Assembly (NCBI GenBank): GCA_012271135.1
Contig: JAAXGZ010000068.1
Location: forward strand, 1 to 35,223
Direction: 5' to 3'
Length of the DNA: 35,223 nucleotides
Source of the DNA: Caldilineales bacterium
GTDB taxonomy: Bacteria > Chloroflexota > Anaerolineae > Caldilineales > Caldilineaceae
The position numbers were made by a program, and so were the translations under genes. The notes under the pieces were generated by a model that saw nothing but the letters and a program-made list of their open reading frames with translations, did not search any database and was not told the DNA's origin. This document shows, in pieces, positions 6,687 to 17,095 of this stretch (position 1 is its first letter; each line of letters starts with the position of its first letter).

Positions 6687-9600
6687 TTAACGAGTCAGGT
6701 TGGGCCTCAGCCAACCCTCCGCTTCCGCCCGATCCATTCCGGAGACGGCAGCCACACTTTCCAACTGGTCGTGCCCAATCCTGCCGACTGTGAAGTAACG
6801 GGCCTGGGGATGGGCGAACCAGAATCCGCTGACGGAGGCGGCGGGCCACATGGCGCATGTCTCGGACAGGGACATGCCCGCGCGCGCCTCGGCTTCCAAC
6901 AGGGCGAAGATGATCCGCTTGCTCGTGTGGTCCGGACAGGCCGGGTAGCCGGGAGCCGGACGGATTCCGCGATACCGCTCGGCGATCAAGTCCACATTGT
7001 CCAGCGCTTCGTCCTCGGCATAGCCCCACCAGCAGGTGCGCGCCCTCAGGTGCAGCCATTCCGCAGCCGCTTCCGCCAGCCGGTCGGCAAGCACCTGCAC
7101 CATGATGGCGCCATAGTCGTCGTGAGCCGCCTTCAATTCGGTACTCAACTCCGGCACGCCCAAGCCGGCCGTTACCGCAAAACATCCCAGCCAGTCGGCG
7201 ATATCGCTGTGGGCCGGCGCGATCCAGTCACTTAGGCAGAGTTGACGTGCCGACGCCCCCTTGGGTTCCTGCTGTCGCAGAAGCGGAAACTTCGCCCTCA
7301 CCACCGTGCGGGACTCATCCGTGTAAACCAGGATGGTCTCGTCCTCGGATGCAGCCGGAAAGATCGCGACGGCTCCGCGCACGGCCAGACCCCCGTCCCG
7401 GATTAGGGTCTCCAAACGGGCCTGGCCGTCCGCCAGCAGGGAGCGGGCCGCCTTGCCCTTGCCCGGATCGTTGAGAATCGCAGGCCAGACACCCCGCATC
7501 TCCCAGGCATGGAAAAAGGGGGTCCAGTCGATGTACGGCACCAGGTCGGCGATCGGGATATCGACGGTTTGCAGTTCCGGATGGTGCGGTCGGACAATGT
7601 CGGCTGCGGCCGGATCGAAGGGAAAGCGCCGGGCCCGAGCCTCCGCCAGCGACAACAACTCCCGTTTGCGACCGCGATCCTCGTGGCTGTGCCGCAGATC
7701 CGCATACTCGGCCTTGATGGATGCCGCAAAGGCCGCGCGCTGCCGCGGATTGGTTAACTGTTCCACCACGCCGACGCTGCGCGAGGCGTCCAGCACGTGC
7801 ACAACCGGTCCGGAGTAGACGGGATCGATGCGCAGCGCCGTGTGCAGCCGCGACGTGGTGGCGCCGCCAATCAGCAGGGGCGTTTCGAAACCCTGGCGTT
7901 CCATTTCGGACGCTACGTTGACCATCTGATCCAGAGACGGTGTAATCAACCCGCTCAATCCGATCAGGTCCGCCTGCCCAGCGCGGGCCGTGTCCAGGAT
8001 GGTCTGTCCGGGCACCATCACACCCAGATCCTCGATCCGGTACCCGTTGCAACCCAGCACCACACCCACGATGTTCTTGCCGATGTCGTGCACATCGCCC
8101 TGCACGGTGGCCATGACAATGCCCGGCTGGACCGCGCTTGAACCGCTCTGTGCCTGTGCCTCCTCAATGTAGGGCGTGAGCCAGGCCACGGCCTTCTTCA
8201 TTACGCGGGCGCTCTTGACCACCTGGGGCAAGAACATCTGGCCGGCGCCGAAGAGATCACCGACACGGTTCATGCCATCCATCAGCGGCCCTTCGATAAC
8301 GGCCAGCGGATCTCCCAGTTCCGCCAGCGCTTCGGCTGCATCCTCCTCGGCGTGCTGGTCCAGCCCGTTGACTAGCGCATGGGACAGCCGTGCCGCCACG
8401 GGCTCGTCCCGCCAGGCCAGATCCGCCTTGGGCCCGGTGGTTTCCAGGGTGCCGCGCAGCCGTTCCGCCAGTTCGATGAGCCGTTCGGTCGCGTCCGGGC
8501 AGCGGTTCAGAAGCACATCCTCAACGTGCTCCCGCAGCTCGGGGTCCAGTTCGGCATAGATGGCCAGTTGCCCGGCATCCACAATTCCCATATCCAGCCC
8601 CGCGGCCCGCGCGTGGTACAGGAAGGCGGCGTGCATCGCCTGCCGGACCGCGGTCTGGCCGCGGAAGGCAAAGGAGATGTTGCTGACGCCTCCGCTCACC
8701 TTGCAGTGCGGCAGTTCCTCCTTGATGCCCCGCACCGCTTCGATGAAGGCGACCGCGTAGTCGTCGTGTTCCTCGATCCCGGTGCCCACCGTCAGAATGT
8801 TGGGGTCCAGGACGATGTCCTCGGGCGGGAAGCCATGCTCCGTGAGCAGGCAGTAGGCCCGACGGGACACTTCCAGCTTGCGCTCCAGCGTGTCGGCCTG
8901 GCCCGTCTCGTCGAAGGCCATCACGACCACCGCGGCTCCGTACCGCCGACAGAGGTCCGCCTGCCGCAGGAACTCCTCCTCACCCTCCTTGAGGCTCAGC
9001 GAGTTGACCAGTGCCTTGCCCTGCACCTCCCGGAGGCCGGTCTCCAGAATCTCCCAGCGGGAGGAATCGATCACGATCGGCACCCGCGCCACATCGGGTT
9101 CCCCGGCCAGGAGACGCAGGAAACGGCGCATGCAGGCCGGACCGTCCAGCAGGCCATCGTCGAAGTTCACGTCCACCATCTGGGCACCGTTGGCCACCTG
9201 CTCCGCTGCCACCTGCACCGCGTCCTCGAAGCGGTCCCTGCGGATCAGGCGCCGGAAGCGCGCGGATCCCGAAACATTGGTGCGCTCGCCGATGTTGATG
9301 AAGTTGATCTCCGGCGCCACCCGGCACGGTTCCATTCCCGCCAGCACCGTAGCCGGCGCATGCTCGGGCACGGTGCGCGGGGCGAGGTTCGCCAGCGCGG
9401 CCCGGATGCGCCGCGTGTGGTCCGGCCCTGAACCGCAACAGCTGCCGGCGATGTTCAGTTCGCCCTTGGCGGCCGTCTCCCTGAGAGCCACGGCCATTTC
9501 CTCGGGAGTCTCGTCGTATCCTCCGAAGGCATTGGGCAAACCGGCATTGGGATAGCAGTGGATGCGGGTATCCGCAACCTCCGACAGCCGACTTATGTAC

Positions 9601-10379
9601 GGCAACATGTCCGTTGAACCCAGCGAACAGTTGACCCCTACCGAAAAGGGTTCCGCATGGCGAACGGAATGCCAGAAGGCTTCCGGCGTCTGGCCCGACA
9701 GGTTGCGGCCGCTGGCATCCACCACGCTGATGGAGACCATGACCGGGAGCGAGCGACCGGTGTCCCGAAACAATCCTTGGATGGCGAAGAGCGCGGCCTT
9801 GGCGTTGAGCGTGTCGAACACCGTCTCGACCAGCAGAAGATCGGCTCCACCGTCCATAAGGCCCCGCACCTGCTCGCGGTAGGCCGCCTCCAATTCCTCG
9901 AAGGAAGTGTTGCGGAAGGCCGGATCCGAAACATCCGGCGATAGGGAGGCCGTCACGTTGGTGGGACCGACCGACCCAGCCACGAAGCGCGGGCGGTCCG
10001 GCTCCGTGTAGTCGCGGCCGTCCACGGCTTCCCGTCCAATGCGGGCGGCGGCGACATTCAGTTCATAGGCCAGATCGGACAGGCCGAAGTCCGCCAGGGC
10101 AATGCCGGTGGCCGTGAACGTGTTGGTGGAGACGATGTCCGCCCCGGCATCCAAGTACTGTCGGTGGATGTCCCGGATGATGCGGGGCTGGGTCAGGCAC
10201 AACAGGTCATGGCAGCCCATGACCGGCCGCGGATGATCCCGAAACCTGTCGCCGGCATAGTCTGCGGGGGTCAGCCGATGTTCCTGAAGCAGCGTGCCCA
10301 TGGCGCCGTCCAGGATCAAAATGCGCTCGTCGGCGGCTTGCAACAGATCGGACGGAGAGTGCATGCAGAACTGTTCCAC
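6687..10379 (-). CDS. metH: Cobalamin-dependent methionine synthase
   Basis: A 1230-residue enzyme, close to the 1227 residues of E. coli MetH, which transfers the methyl of methyltetrahydrofolate to homocysteine through cobalamin. All four modules are present. The homocysteine barrel has zinc cysteines at 251 (GVNCSLGS) and 314-315 (GSCCGSG). The pterin barrel follows ([16 protein letters not shown] onward). The cobalamin domain has the DxHxxG motif with the cobalt-ligand histidine at 764 (DVHDIG). The activation domain has [18 protein letters not shown] at about 1134-1151. A start at the second methionine (MHSPSDLL, residue 6) is equally possible. No SAM or cobalamin riboswitch is visible: only 87 bases separate it from the upstream gene, which is on the same strand. 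Confidence 0.97.
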   Translation of the reverse strand: MEQFCMHSPSDLLQAADERILILDGAMGTLLQEHRLTPADYAGDRFRDHPRPVMGCHDLLCLTQPRIIRDIHRQYLDAGADIVSTNTFTATGIALADFGLSDLAYELNVAAARIGREAVDGRDYTEPDRPRFVAGSVGPTNVTASLSPDVSDPAFRNTSFEELEAAYREQVRGLMDGGADLLLVETVFDTLNAKAALFAIQGLFRDTGRSLPVMVSISVVDASGRNLSGQTPEAFWHSVRHAEPFSVGVNCSLGSTDMLPYISRLSEVADTRIHCYPNAGLPNAFGGYDETPEEMAVALRETAAKGELNIAGSCCGSGPDHTRRIRAALANLAPRTVPEHAPATVLAGMEPCRVAPEINFINIGERTNVSGSARFRRLIRRDRFEDAVQVAAEQVANGAQMVDVNFDDGLLDGPACMRRFLRLLAGEPDVARVPIVIDSSRWEILETGLREVQGKALVNSLSLKEGEEEFLRQADLCRRYGAAVVVMAFDETGQADTLERKLEVSRRAYCLLTEHGFPPEDIVLDPNILTVGTGIEEHDDYAVAFIEAVRGIKEELPHCKVSGGVSNISFAFRGQTAVRQAMHAAFLYHARAAGLDMGIVDAGQLAIYAELDPELREHVEDVLLNRCPDATERLIELAERLRGTLETTGPKADLAWRDEPVAARLSHALVNGLDQHAEEDAAEALAELGDPLAVIEGPLMDGMNRVGDLFGAGQMFLPQVVKSARVMKKAVAWLTPYIEEAQAQSGSSAVQPGIVMATVQGDVHDIGKNIVGVVLGCNGYRIEDLGVMVPGQTILDTARAGQADLIGLSGLITPSLDQMVNVASEMERQGFETPLLIGGATTSRLHTALRIDPVYSGPVVHVLDASRSVGVVEQLTNPRQRAAFAASIKAEYADLRHSHEDRGRKRELLSLAEARARRFPFDPAAADIVRPHHPELQTVDIPIADLVPYIDWTPFFHAWEMRGVWPAILNDPGKGKAARSLLADGQARLETLIRDGGLAVRGAVAIFPAASEDETILVYTDESRTVVRAKFPLLRQQEPKGASARQLCLSDWIAPAHSDIADWLGCFAVTAGLGVPELSTELKAAHDDYGAIMVQVLADRLAEAAAEWLHLRARTCWWGYAEDEALDNVDLIAERYRGIRPAPGYPACPDHTSKRIIFALLEAEARAGMSLSETCAMWPAASVSGFWFAHPQARYFTVGRIGHDQLESVAAVSGMDRAEAEGWLRPNLTR

Positions 10380-10466
10380 CGGGAGTCAAGGGTCCGGAAC
10401 GATGAAGGACGCGCCGAACAGCACAAGGCCCTCTTGCGTTGTGCGAACCGGCACCCGCCCCGGGGT

Positions 10467-11780
10467 TCAGGCCAAGTCCCAGGGACTGGTCATGAGACCC
10501 GCACCGTCGAAGGCAAGGCTGACTTCGGAGCCGATCCGGCAATGCGGCGCGGCGGCCCATTCTGCCACCAAGTTGGGCGACATCCAGGCCCTGCCCAAAC
10601 TGAGCGTGTCATCGATGAACAGGATGCGGGCCTGTTCGGGACTGGTCTGAAGGCTGCTCAGGGACAGTTCCAGCACCTGCCGGTCACAGGGCACCACCGC
10701 GGGCATGGCGGCCTTGCGCAGCCCCATGACGCCTGCCGTAAACGCATTGGTATAGGTGGCCTGCCAGTCGATGTCCCGGAGCACGCGGCCGGCCGCCACA
10801 TTGGCAAGTCCGAGACCATTGGCGTTGCCGGCGGTCTCGGGAGTAAGCGATAGGACCGCGACCACGGTGATGCGCGGCCACTCGGCATCCGGCAGGTCCG
10901 GAACGGCAAAGCGTCCAATCACGTTGGTGTCCATGCCGGTGCCCGAAATGTTCTTGCCCAGATGCCGGACCACCAGCAGATCCAGGGGGGAAACCGGGAT
11001 GCGCGGCAGATGGGTGCGGGCCAAGTCCAGCAGGGTCCGTTCACGGGGACCGGCGAATTCCGAGGCGTGCAGGGCCTCCACGGCCATGGTTTCCTCGTGG
11101 CCATTTTCCACCACGGCCACCCCTCCCAGCAGATTCGTGTGCCGCACCTGCAACTGTGCGGCCGCGGCTAGATCCGACACAAAGACCTCCACACCGTGCG
11201 CATGGTAAGTCCGGGCTCCTTCCAGCTTGCCCAGACCGATGACGCCCATCTTGGACAGGCCGCTCTCTACGGGACCGTGAAAACTGGTGTGCGGCTTGAC
11301 CCGGTTGATCAGCAACACATGGTCGGCCCGGGCCGAGTCCTCGCCTTGATACAACTGGGGCCCGCCCGGCAGACGAGCCGTCCGGTGCACAGCCATGTCC
11401 GCCCTAATCGGCACACCCATGGACTCCGCCGTGAGTCCGAAACTGGCCAGTACCTTCAGCTGTCCCGCAACGGTGCCGCCGCCATGGCTGCCCATAGCCG
11501 GAAATAGATAGGGTTGGGCCCCGCGTTCCTGCACGCACTTGATGGTTGTGCTGGTCAGGACCGGCAGATTGGCCAAGCCGCGACTGCCACAGCCAATCGC
11601 CACCGACTGGCCCGGCTTGACCGCATCCAACAGGCTGGATCCCTCCAAAGCGGCGCGCACGGCATCGGGAACATCCGCGACGGCATTGTCGGGGAAGTCC
11701 TGATACCCGGTCACCAGGCGGCCGGGCAAAGCGGCATCAAAGCTGAGGCCTTCCACGCTCTCCAGAAGTTCAGAGATCAA
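10467..11780 (-). CDS. LarA-like DUF2088 domain protein
   Basis: A 437-residue protein with the LarA N-terminal (DUF2088) fold. The recognisable parts are VAIGCGSRGLAN, AMGSHGGGTVAGQ (His 99) and INRVKPHTSFHG. In true lactate racemases, histidines and a lysine in comparable motifs hold the nickel-pincer cofactor. Homologues like this one are of unknown reaction, and some carry no nickel. The start codon appears to be TTG at 11780, preceded by AGGCGGTG. It lies 87 bases upstream of metH on the same strand and may share its transcript. The reaction cannot be assigned; racemase or epimerase activity on a hydroxy acid is only a family-based possibility. Confidence 0.75.
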   Translation of the reverse strand: MISELLESVEGLSFDAALPGRLVTGYQDFPDNAVADVPDAVRAALEGSSLLDAVKPGQSVAIGCGSRGLANLPVLTSTTIKCVQERGAQPYLFPAMGSHGGGTVAGQLKVLASFGLTAESMGVPIRADMAVHRTARLPGGPQLYQGEDSARADHVLLINRVKPHTSFHGPVESGLSKMGVIGLGKLEGARTYHAHGVEVFVSDLAAAAQLQVRHTNLLGGVAVVENGHEETMAVEALHASEFAGPRERTLLDLARTHLPRIPVSPLDLLVVRHLGKNISGTGMDTNVIGRFAVPDLPDAEWPRITVVAVLSLTPETAGNANGLGLANVAAGRVLRDIDWQATYTNAFTAGVMGLRKAAMPAVVPCDRQVLELSLSSLQTSPEQARILFIDDTLSLGRAWMSPNLVAEWAAAPHCRIGSEVSLAFDGAGLMTSPWDLA

Positions 11781-12168
11781 GATTGCACCGCCTGAAAGTC
11801 AAGTTGCCGCCGGCCCGCCTCCTTCACTGCAACGTAGCCGCGCCGGATTTCCACTGCCGCCATGGCCAACTCCTCCGGGGTGGTGACTGATTCCCAATTG
11901 CGACGCGGAACATCCCGGAGCCCCTGCCATGGGCACGCCGACCGGTCCAACGTCCATTCGGAAGACGCATTATGGCCTCAGGGAGCCGGCAAGATAGCTG
12001 CAGAAACATCCCGGCCCAAAGCCCTGCCTCACGGCTCCGAGGGTTGCATCGCCGTTGGCATCCCCGACGCGAACCAAGCAGAAAGAAGCGATCCTTGGGC
12101 ATGGCCCGATGTTGAGCGGAGTTCACCTGCACCGGAACGCCAAATTCTCCCGCGTTTCCGGCCGTAGT
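11781..12168. other. Intergenic stretch with Rpn remnant
   Basis: There is no intact gene in these roughly 390 bases. Its first part holds an 88-bp near-copy of the neighbouring Rpn nuclease gene (11809-11896). The remainder shows no recognisable coding or structural feature. Confidence 0.5.
11809..11896 (-). pseudogene. Fragment of a second Rpn-family gene (88-bp direct repeat)
   Basis: Bases 11809-11896 match 12432-12519 of the intact Rpn gene with a single mismatch, in the same orientation and at an offset of 623 bases. A few more bases match after a 5-base gap. On the minus strand it reads ESVTTPEELAMAAVEIRRGY and onward, with no start and no remainder of the gene. It is either a scrap of a tandem paralogue or a copy made by recombination. 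Confidence 0.8.
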
Positions 12169-13221
12169 TCAAGCCTTGCCCAGAAGGTTCCGCACGGCCT
12201 GCCGGAGGCTGTGCGGCTCTGCGCCGTACCGGATCCTGAGATCGATGACTGTGCTCAATTCCAGGCGTGCAAGAAGCTCTTCGTCCTCGATCCATACCCG
12301 GAGCTCGTCCACGAACCGCCGGCCGGCCACCGGCTGCAGGGCCTCACACAACATGTCGACTTTGGTTTGACGGACACCGGTCAGCAATCCTTCCTGAAGA
12401 CCTTCCTGAAGACCTTCCTGAAGACCTTCCTGCCGGCCCGCCTCCTTCACCGCAACGTAGCCGCGCCGGATTTCCACTGCCGCCATGGCCAACTCCTCCG
12501 GGGTGGTGACTGATTCCCAGTCCAATTGTAGGGCATCCAAGATCGCCTTGTCCTGGGTACTCTGCCCGGACCATCCCTGCATGGTCCGCCGCATGAAGTC
12601 CACCAGAGCCCTCACCGTGTTCGGGTCCCGCAGAGTCCTGACATCCCTCAGGTATCCGCTGTGCAAAAACTCCTCGGCCGTGTTCGTGCGCTCCGCACGC
12701 ACCATCAGGTCCAGCTCCCGCGGCAAACCCCAGGTACTGAAGTCATCATGCCGGACATCCATGTAGATGAACGGAAACAGCGGCCCCGCCACCGGCACGT
12801 GCCCGCGCATCAGCTCGTCCAGCGGTGTCGGGGTCCAGGCGGCCTCACCCGTGTAGATCAGCAACAGGCACGGCACAGGTGCCGGACGCCGACGACTGAA
12901 GTGCTCCGTGCGGTCCAGGGAGACCAGTGTGACACTGGCGTAGGCCACCAGCCGCATCAGGATCATGTACTCCACACTGGACTGAACCTCACAGGCCAGC
13001 AGCACACCGTCCTCCTGTTGTGTGCGGAAGCGCCAGCACTGATCCTGCACCGTCTCCAGCAAGCGACCCCACACCTCCACATCCCGCACCGGAGTCAGTA
13101 CCTGCACCGATTCCAGGTCGGGCTCTCCCAGTTCCAACCGTTCACAGGCGAACCCCACGAAGGCGTCGCGAATGCCTTGGGTATCGAAAAACATCTTGTA
13201 TTTGCGGTCGGAAAGTTGCAT
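12169..13221 (-). CDS. Rpn-family recombination-promoting nuclease/putative transposase
   Basis: A 350-residue protein of the Rpn (PDDEXK-type) family. The N-terminus (DRKYKMFFDTQGIRDAFVGF) and the core strand VLLACEVQSSVEYMILMRLVAY fit the family; E78 and Q80 occupy the ExK/ExQ position of the nuclease motif. The C-terminal part has a short repeated stretch (QEGLQEGLQEGLQEG) encoded by a 12-base tandem repeat, followed by a helical tail. Family members are DNA endonucleases linked to RecA-independent recombination and possibly phage defence, often in many copies per genome. The ATG at 13221 gives the normal N-terminus. It is a single-gene unit upstream of the DUF2088 gene. Confidence 0.82.
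   Translation of the reverse strand: MQLSDRKYKMFFDTQGIRDAFVGFACERLELGEPDLESVQVLTPVRDVEVWGRLLETVQDQCWRFRTQQEDGVLLACEVQSSVEYMILMRLVAYASVTLVSLDRTEHFSRRRPAPVPCLLLIYTGEAAWTPTPLDELMRGHVPVAGPLFPFIYMDVRHDDFSTWGLPRELDLMVRAERTNTAEEFLHSGYLRDVRTLRDPNTVRALVDFMRRTMQGWSGQSTQDKAILDALQLDWESVTTPEELAMAAVEIRRGYVAVKEAGRQEGLQEGLQEGLQEGLLTGVRQTKVDMLCEALQPVAGRRFVDELRVWIEDEELLARLELSTVIDLRIRYGAEPHSLRQAVRNLLGKA
12389..12432. repeat. 12-nt tandem repeat inside the Rpn gene
   Basis: The unit CCTTCCTGAAGA is present three times (12389-12424) plus 8 more bases. On the minus strand it encodes the four-residue repeat EGLQ. In-frame 12-base units allow length change by slippage without breaking the gene. Confidence 0.85.
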
Positions 13222-13543
13222 TCAAACAGCTCCGACAAGGACCTCAATGGCACAAACAATAATATCCACGCATGCTATCAACAACATTTAACCCGGTTTA
13301 CAACCAACAAACGGTCACACATGAGAAAGAGAACCATAGCCTTCGGTTCCGGGTTGCCTGTCGACTTGCCGTGAATTGAAGCTTGGATGGAATACCAGGT
13401 ATTGCGAGCCGGCACCCCGGATCGGGACAACCCAGCCGATTCACCGGGTTTCCTGCCCCCCGGTACCGTAGCCAAGCCCGGAATGCGGCCCTGTAATCTT
13501 CAGGCATTCGCTGGAACGAACAGGACAAGGAACTTCCGAAGCC
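13222..13543. other. Divergent promoter region between Rpn and acylase genes
   Basis: About 320 bases without a credible gene. The part near 13250-13330 is distinctly AT-richer than its surroundings and is the likely place for the promoters of the minus-strand Rpn gene and the plus-strand acylase gene. No clear hexamers or palindromes are seen. Confidence 0.4.
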
Positions 13544-16003
13544 ATGGAAAATCCGCAACCAAACTCCGCCCTGCTGCTGCGGCTACTGGGCCGGCACCAT
13601 TCCCCACGAGAAGCCAGTGTGGAGGCAGGTCTGGATCATGCCGACTTCCAGTCCTGGTGGCGGGATCAACTGAAACAGCGGGTACCCGATCAGAACGGTC
13701 GCCGCTCCTCGGCGGTTTCATCCCCCGTGCGCATCCTCCGAGACCAACGCGGCATCCCCCACATCCACGCCGCATCGGACCTGGACCTGTACACGGGCTA
13801 CGGCTACGCCATGGCCCAGGACCGTCTGTGGCAACTGGACTACTACCGTCGGCAGGCCCACGGCCGCCTGGCCGAAATCCTGGGCGCCAAAGCCTGTCCG
13901 GAGGCCACAGGCGGCGCACCGACAGCCTTACACAGGGACACGACTGCCAGAACAATCGGCTTCCTGCGCATCGCCAAGGCACAGTGGAAGGTCATGCAGG
14001 ATTCGGTTGCCGGCCGATTAAAGGCGTTTGCCAAAGGCATCAACCAGTTGATGGAGGAAACCCGAGACAGTCCCCCCATAGAGTTCGCGCTGCTGGACTA
14101 CGCCCCCGAGCCGTGGCATCCGATTGACACGCTCGCAATCTGGTGCGAGTTCCAGTACTACCTGACCGTCCGCCTGCCGGTCATCTACGTTCCGGAAATC
14201 GCCCGTCGACACTTGGGGGACGGACCGCTGTACGAAGCATTCCTGCAGGGCGAAGCGGACGCGGAGAGCATCCTGCCACCCGGTTCGGTGCCGGCCTCCC
14301 TGCATGATCCCGTGGGGCGGGCCGTGGGCGATCCCGAGGAGGCCGTCGGCAGCAACAACTGGACCGTGGCCGGATCGCGTTCCCGGTCCGGCCATCCCCT
14401 GCTGGCCAGCGATCCCCACATTGCCTTCAATGCCGTCTCCTGCTGGTACGAGGCACACTTGGCGGACGGCGCAGGGCTGGATGCTGCCGGCGCCGGCTAC
14501 ATTGGCGTGCCCGGTTTGCTGTTCGGCCGCAACCGCAACCTGGCCTTCGGCATCACCAACAACATCTGTTCCCAACGGGACCTGTACCGGGAGCAAATCG
14601 ACCCGGACCATCCAGACCGATTCCTGCACGGCGGAGTGTGGATCCCCGCCCGATCCCTGACGGAACGCATCGAGGTGAGGAATGCAGACCCCGTGGACCT
14701 CGAAGTGGTCTACTCGCCTACGGGCCCGATTGTCGATCACCTCCTGCCGGAGGCCGCCCGCGGCAGCGAACCCGTCTCGCTGCGGTGGATGGGCGCCACC
14801 TTGGGACCCGACGGCCAAACCGAGCGGGGTGCCGAAGTCGGCGTCCTGATGAAGACCAACAGGGCGCGCACGTGCGACGAGTTCCGATCGGCGCTGGCCG
14901 ATTGGCGCGTTCCCACCTTGAGCATGGTGTTTGCCGACGCGGAAGGCAGTATCGGCTACCAGTGCACGGGGGCCATTCCCATCCGCCGGAACTGGCACCG
15001 CGGATACCGCAAGGCATGGGAACCGGAGGATGCCTGGCAGGGCGTGGTGCCCTTCAGGGGACTGCCGGCCATATCCAATCCGCAGCAGGGTTGGATTCGC
15101 ACGGCCAACAACCGCACCGCCGGCGACGACTACCCCTACCCGCTGTCCGGGACCTGGGCCAGCGGCCACCGCGCACAACGCGTCCGACAGTTGCTGGAAG
15201 CCAACGACCAGATGACGCGCCAAGCCTGTATGGAGATGCAGGCAGACATGCTGTCGCTCAGGGCCAGGGACTGCCTGCCGCACCTGTTGCACCTGCTGGA
15301 CGGGCACCCCGCCCCGTTGGTGCGGGAAGCCGCGGTGCGGTTGCAGGCATGGGACTGCCACATGGAGCCGGATTCAGTGGGGAGCGCGCTTTTCGAAACC
15401 TTCTTTGCGAAATGGCAACTCAGTGTCGCATCGCAACGGTTTCCTCCTGCCGTGGCCGCCCAGGTGGCCGACAGCATCGCCGGGCTTGCCAACGCCTTGT
15501 TGGGAAGCGATCCTGCAGGCTGGTTTGAGAATGAGCAAACCCTCCGCAATGAGGTGTCCCGGACCATGCTGGCAGTCTGCCGCCAGCTTGAGACGCAGTT
15601 GGGGACAGACATGGATCGGTGGACGTGGGGACGGCTGCACCGCATCCACCTCCACCATCCCCTGACCTACATCAAGGCCATAGGCGGACTGTTGGGCCGC
15701 GGCGGCAATCCTGTGGGGGGATCGGGTGTCACCGTCTGCAACACCGGCATGGACCCCAACTACGCGGCCAACATGGGAGCCAACTACCGTATCGTCGCCG
15801 ATTTGGCTCCGGACTCACCGGACCTTTTCGCCATTGATGCCGCGGGACAGTCCGGACATCCGGGCAGCGAGCACTACTGTGATCAGCTGCCGGATTGGCT
15901 GGCAGGCAACCTGGCCACACTGTCCTTGGCGTCGGCCGACGACCTGAAGAACGTGGAAGCAGCCATGATTCTGGTACCGCAAGGCTCCGCCGTGCGGAAC
16001 TGA
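13544..16003 (+). CDS. Penicillin acylase family Ntn hydrolase
   Basis: An 819-residue amidohydrolase of the penicillin acylase family. These precursors cleave themselves to expose an N-terminal serine on the beta subunit. Here the cleavage site is at GSNNW, making Ser 270 the likely nucleophile. The alpha part holds VRILRDQRGIPHIHA and GYGYAMAQDRLWQLDYYRRQAHGRLAE. The beta part has GHPLLASDPHI, FGRNRNLAFGITN and DPNYAANMGANYRIVADL. Substrates in the family include beta-lactams, acyl-homoserine lactones and acylated peptides; which applies is unknown. There is no signal peptide. Instead, about 60 polar residues precede the catalytic domain, suggesting a cytoplasmic enzyme. The gene ends 21 bases from the convergent oxidoreductase. 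Confidence 0.9.
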   Translation: MENPQPNSALLLRLLGRHHSPREASVEAGLDHADFQSWWRDQLKQRVPDQNGRRSSAVSSPVRILRDQRGIPHIHAASDLDLYTGYGYAMAQDRLWQLDYYRRQAHGRLAEILGAKACPEATGGAPTALHRDTTARTIGFLRIAKAQWKVMQDSVAGRLKAFAKGINQLMEETRDSPPIEFALLDYAPEPWHPIDTLAIWCEFQYYLTVRLPVIYVPEIARRHLGDGPLYEAFLQGEADAESILPPGSVPASLHDPVGRAVGDPEEAVGSNNWTVAGSRSRSGHPLLASDPHIAFNAVSCWYEAHLADGAGLDAAGAGYIGVPGLLFGRNRNLAFGITNNICSQRDLYREQIDPDHPDRFLHGGVWIPARSLTERIEVRNADPVDLEVVYSPTGPIVDHLLPEAARGSEPVSLRWMGATLGPDGQTERGAEVGVLMKTNRARTCDEFRSALADWRVPTLSMVFADAEGSIGYQCTGAIPIRRNWHRGYRKAWEPEDAWQGVVPFRGLPAISNPQQGWIRTANNRTAGDDYPYPLSGTWASGHRAQRVRQLLEANDQMTRQACMEMQADMLSLRARDCLPHLLHLLDGHPAPLVREAAVRLQAWDCHMEPDSVGSALFETFFAKWQLSVASQRFPPAVAAQVADSIAGLANALLGSDPAGWFENEQTLRNEVSRTMLAVCRQLETQLGTDMDRWTWGRLHRIHLHHPLTYIKAIGGLLGRGGNPVGGSGVTVCNTGMDPNYAANMGANYRIVADLAPDSPDLFAIDAAGQSGHPGSEHYCDQLPDWLAGNLATLSLASADDLKNVEAAMILVPQGSAVRN

Positions 16004-16024
16004 CAGCGAACCGGAAGCGACAAG

Positions 16025-17095
16025 CTACACGAGAGTAATCCTGAGTCCGGTTTCGCTGGAGGCATAGGCGGCGTCCATCACGCGCGCCACGTGCAGTGCA
16101 TCCTCGCCCGTGGTCAGGGGTTCCACCCGCCCCTGGGCCGCGTGCACAAAGCGGCGGATGAAATTCTCCCCGGCCACGCCGCAGTAGGCCGGGGAGTCCG
16201 CAATTTCGAATTCGAAGGTGCGCCTGGGAGCGGCATTCCAAGCGGGATGCAAAGTCTCCACGTACAGCCGGGAAGCGTCGCCCAGACCGATGCCCGTCGT
16301 GTACATGCGGCCCAGACGGCCGTTCACGCCGAGGTACACGTCATTCCCAGCCGGATTGTGGTACCCGGATCCGCTCTGTCCCAGCACATACCCCAGATGC
16401 ATCGACACGAGTGTCCCGGACTCCAGGGTCAACGACAGATTGGCCATGTCCTCCACGTCGATGTCCTCGCCGCTGCGCGTGGCCACCTGGGCGGATACGG
16501 TGGCGTAGTCCTCATCCGTGATGAACCGAATGCGGTCAAGGTCGTGGCATCCCAGCCATGAGATCACGCCACCTCCGGCATACTCCTTGTTGAACAACCA
16601 GTGGCGCGGGTTGCGGTCCTTGACCTGGGTATAGAGAGCCCGGACCTCCACCGACAGCAGTTCCCCGAGCAGGCCCTCCCGGAGGATGGACCGCATCTGG
16701 CGAAAGACCGGGTAGCTCCTGGTCTGATAGCAGACGGACAGCAAGGCTTCGCCTTGGGCAGCCGTATCCAGAACCTGTTGTGTTTCCGCGGCATTGCGGC
16801 CAATGGGCTTCTCCGCCATCAAGTGGACGCCGGCTTCAAGAACCCGGCTGAAACTGGCGGGTCCGCGGTCGTTGCGAACGCAGACGATGGCAAAGAAGGG
16901 GCGGTGTTCCTTCAGCATTGCGGCCGGATCGGTGTGCCAGGCCGTCACCTTGGCGCCCTGCCCGACCTTGACCCTTTCCAGATCCTCCCGGCTTTCACCG
17001 CACACCACGATGGCCTCCACCTCGGACAGTTGCTGAAGCGTAGCCAGGTGCGACATGGCATGCGGATGCTGCAATCCCACAAGAGCTGCCTGCAT
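16025..17095 (-). CDS. Gfo/Idh/MocA family NAD(P)-dependent oxidoreductase
   Basis: A 356-residue protein with the two-domain layout of the family: an N-terminal Rossmann fold (ALVGLQHPHAMSHL) with the signature EKPIG at 95-99, and a C-terminal alpha/beta domain (GGGVISWLGCHDLDRIRF) in which His 184 or thereabouts is a candidate catalytic residue. Members oxidise or reduce sugars, inositols and related polyols. The ATG at 17095 has AAGGA nine bases upstream. It is convergent with the acylase gene and divergent from the imuB-dnaE2 operon, so it is probably its own transcription unit. The substrate is unknown. Confidence 0.9.
   Translation of the reverse strand: MQAALVGLQHPHAMSHLATLQQLSEVEAIVVCGESREDLERVKVGQGAKVTAWHTDPAAMLKEHRPFFAIVCVRNDRGPASFSRVLEAGVHLMAEKPIGRNAAETQQVLDTAAQGEALLSVCYQTRSYPVFRQMRSILREGLLGELLSVEVRALYTQVKDRNPRHWLFNKEYAGGGVISWLGCHDLDRIRFITDEDYATVSAQVATRSGEDIDVEDMANLSLTLESGTLVSMHLGYVLGQSGSGYHNPAGNDVYLGVNGRLGRMYTTGIGLGDASRLYVETLHPAWNAAPRRTFEFEIADSPAYCGVAGENFIRRFVHAAQGRVEPLTTGEDALHVARVMDAAYASSETGLRITLV

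Noticed and set aside
10380-10466. Riboswitch (SAM or cobalamin) in front of metH
   Set aside because: Only 87 bases are available and none of the conserved riboswitch elements is seen.
12389-12432. CRISPR-like repeat
   Set aside because: The units are contiguous 12-base in-frame repeats with no spacers; they are coding.
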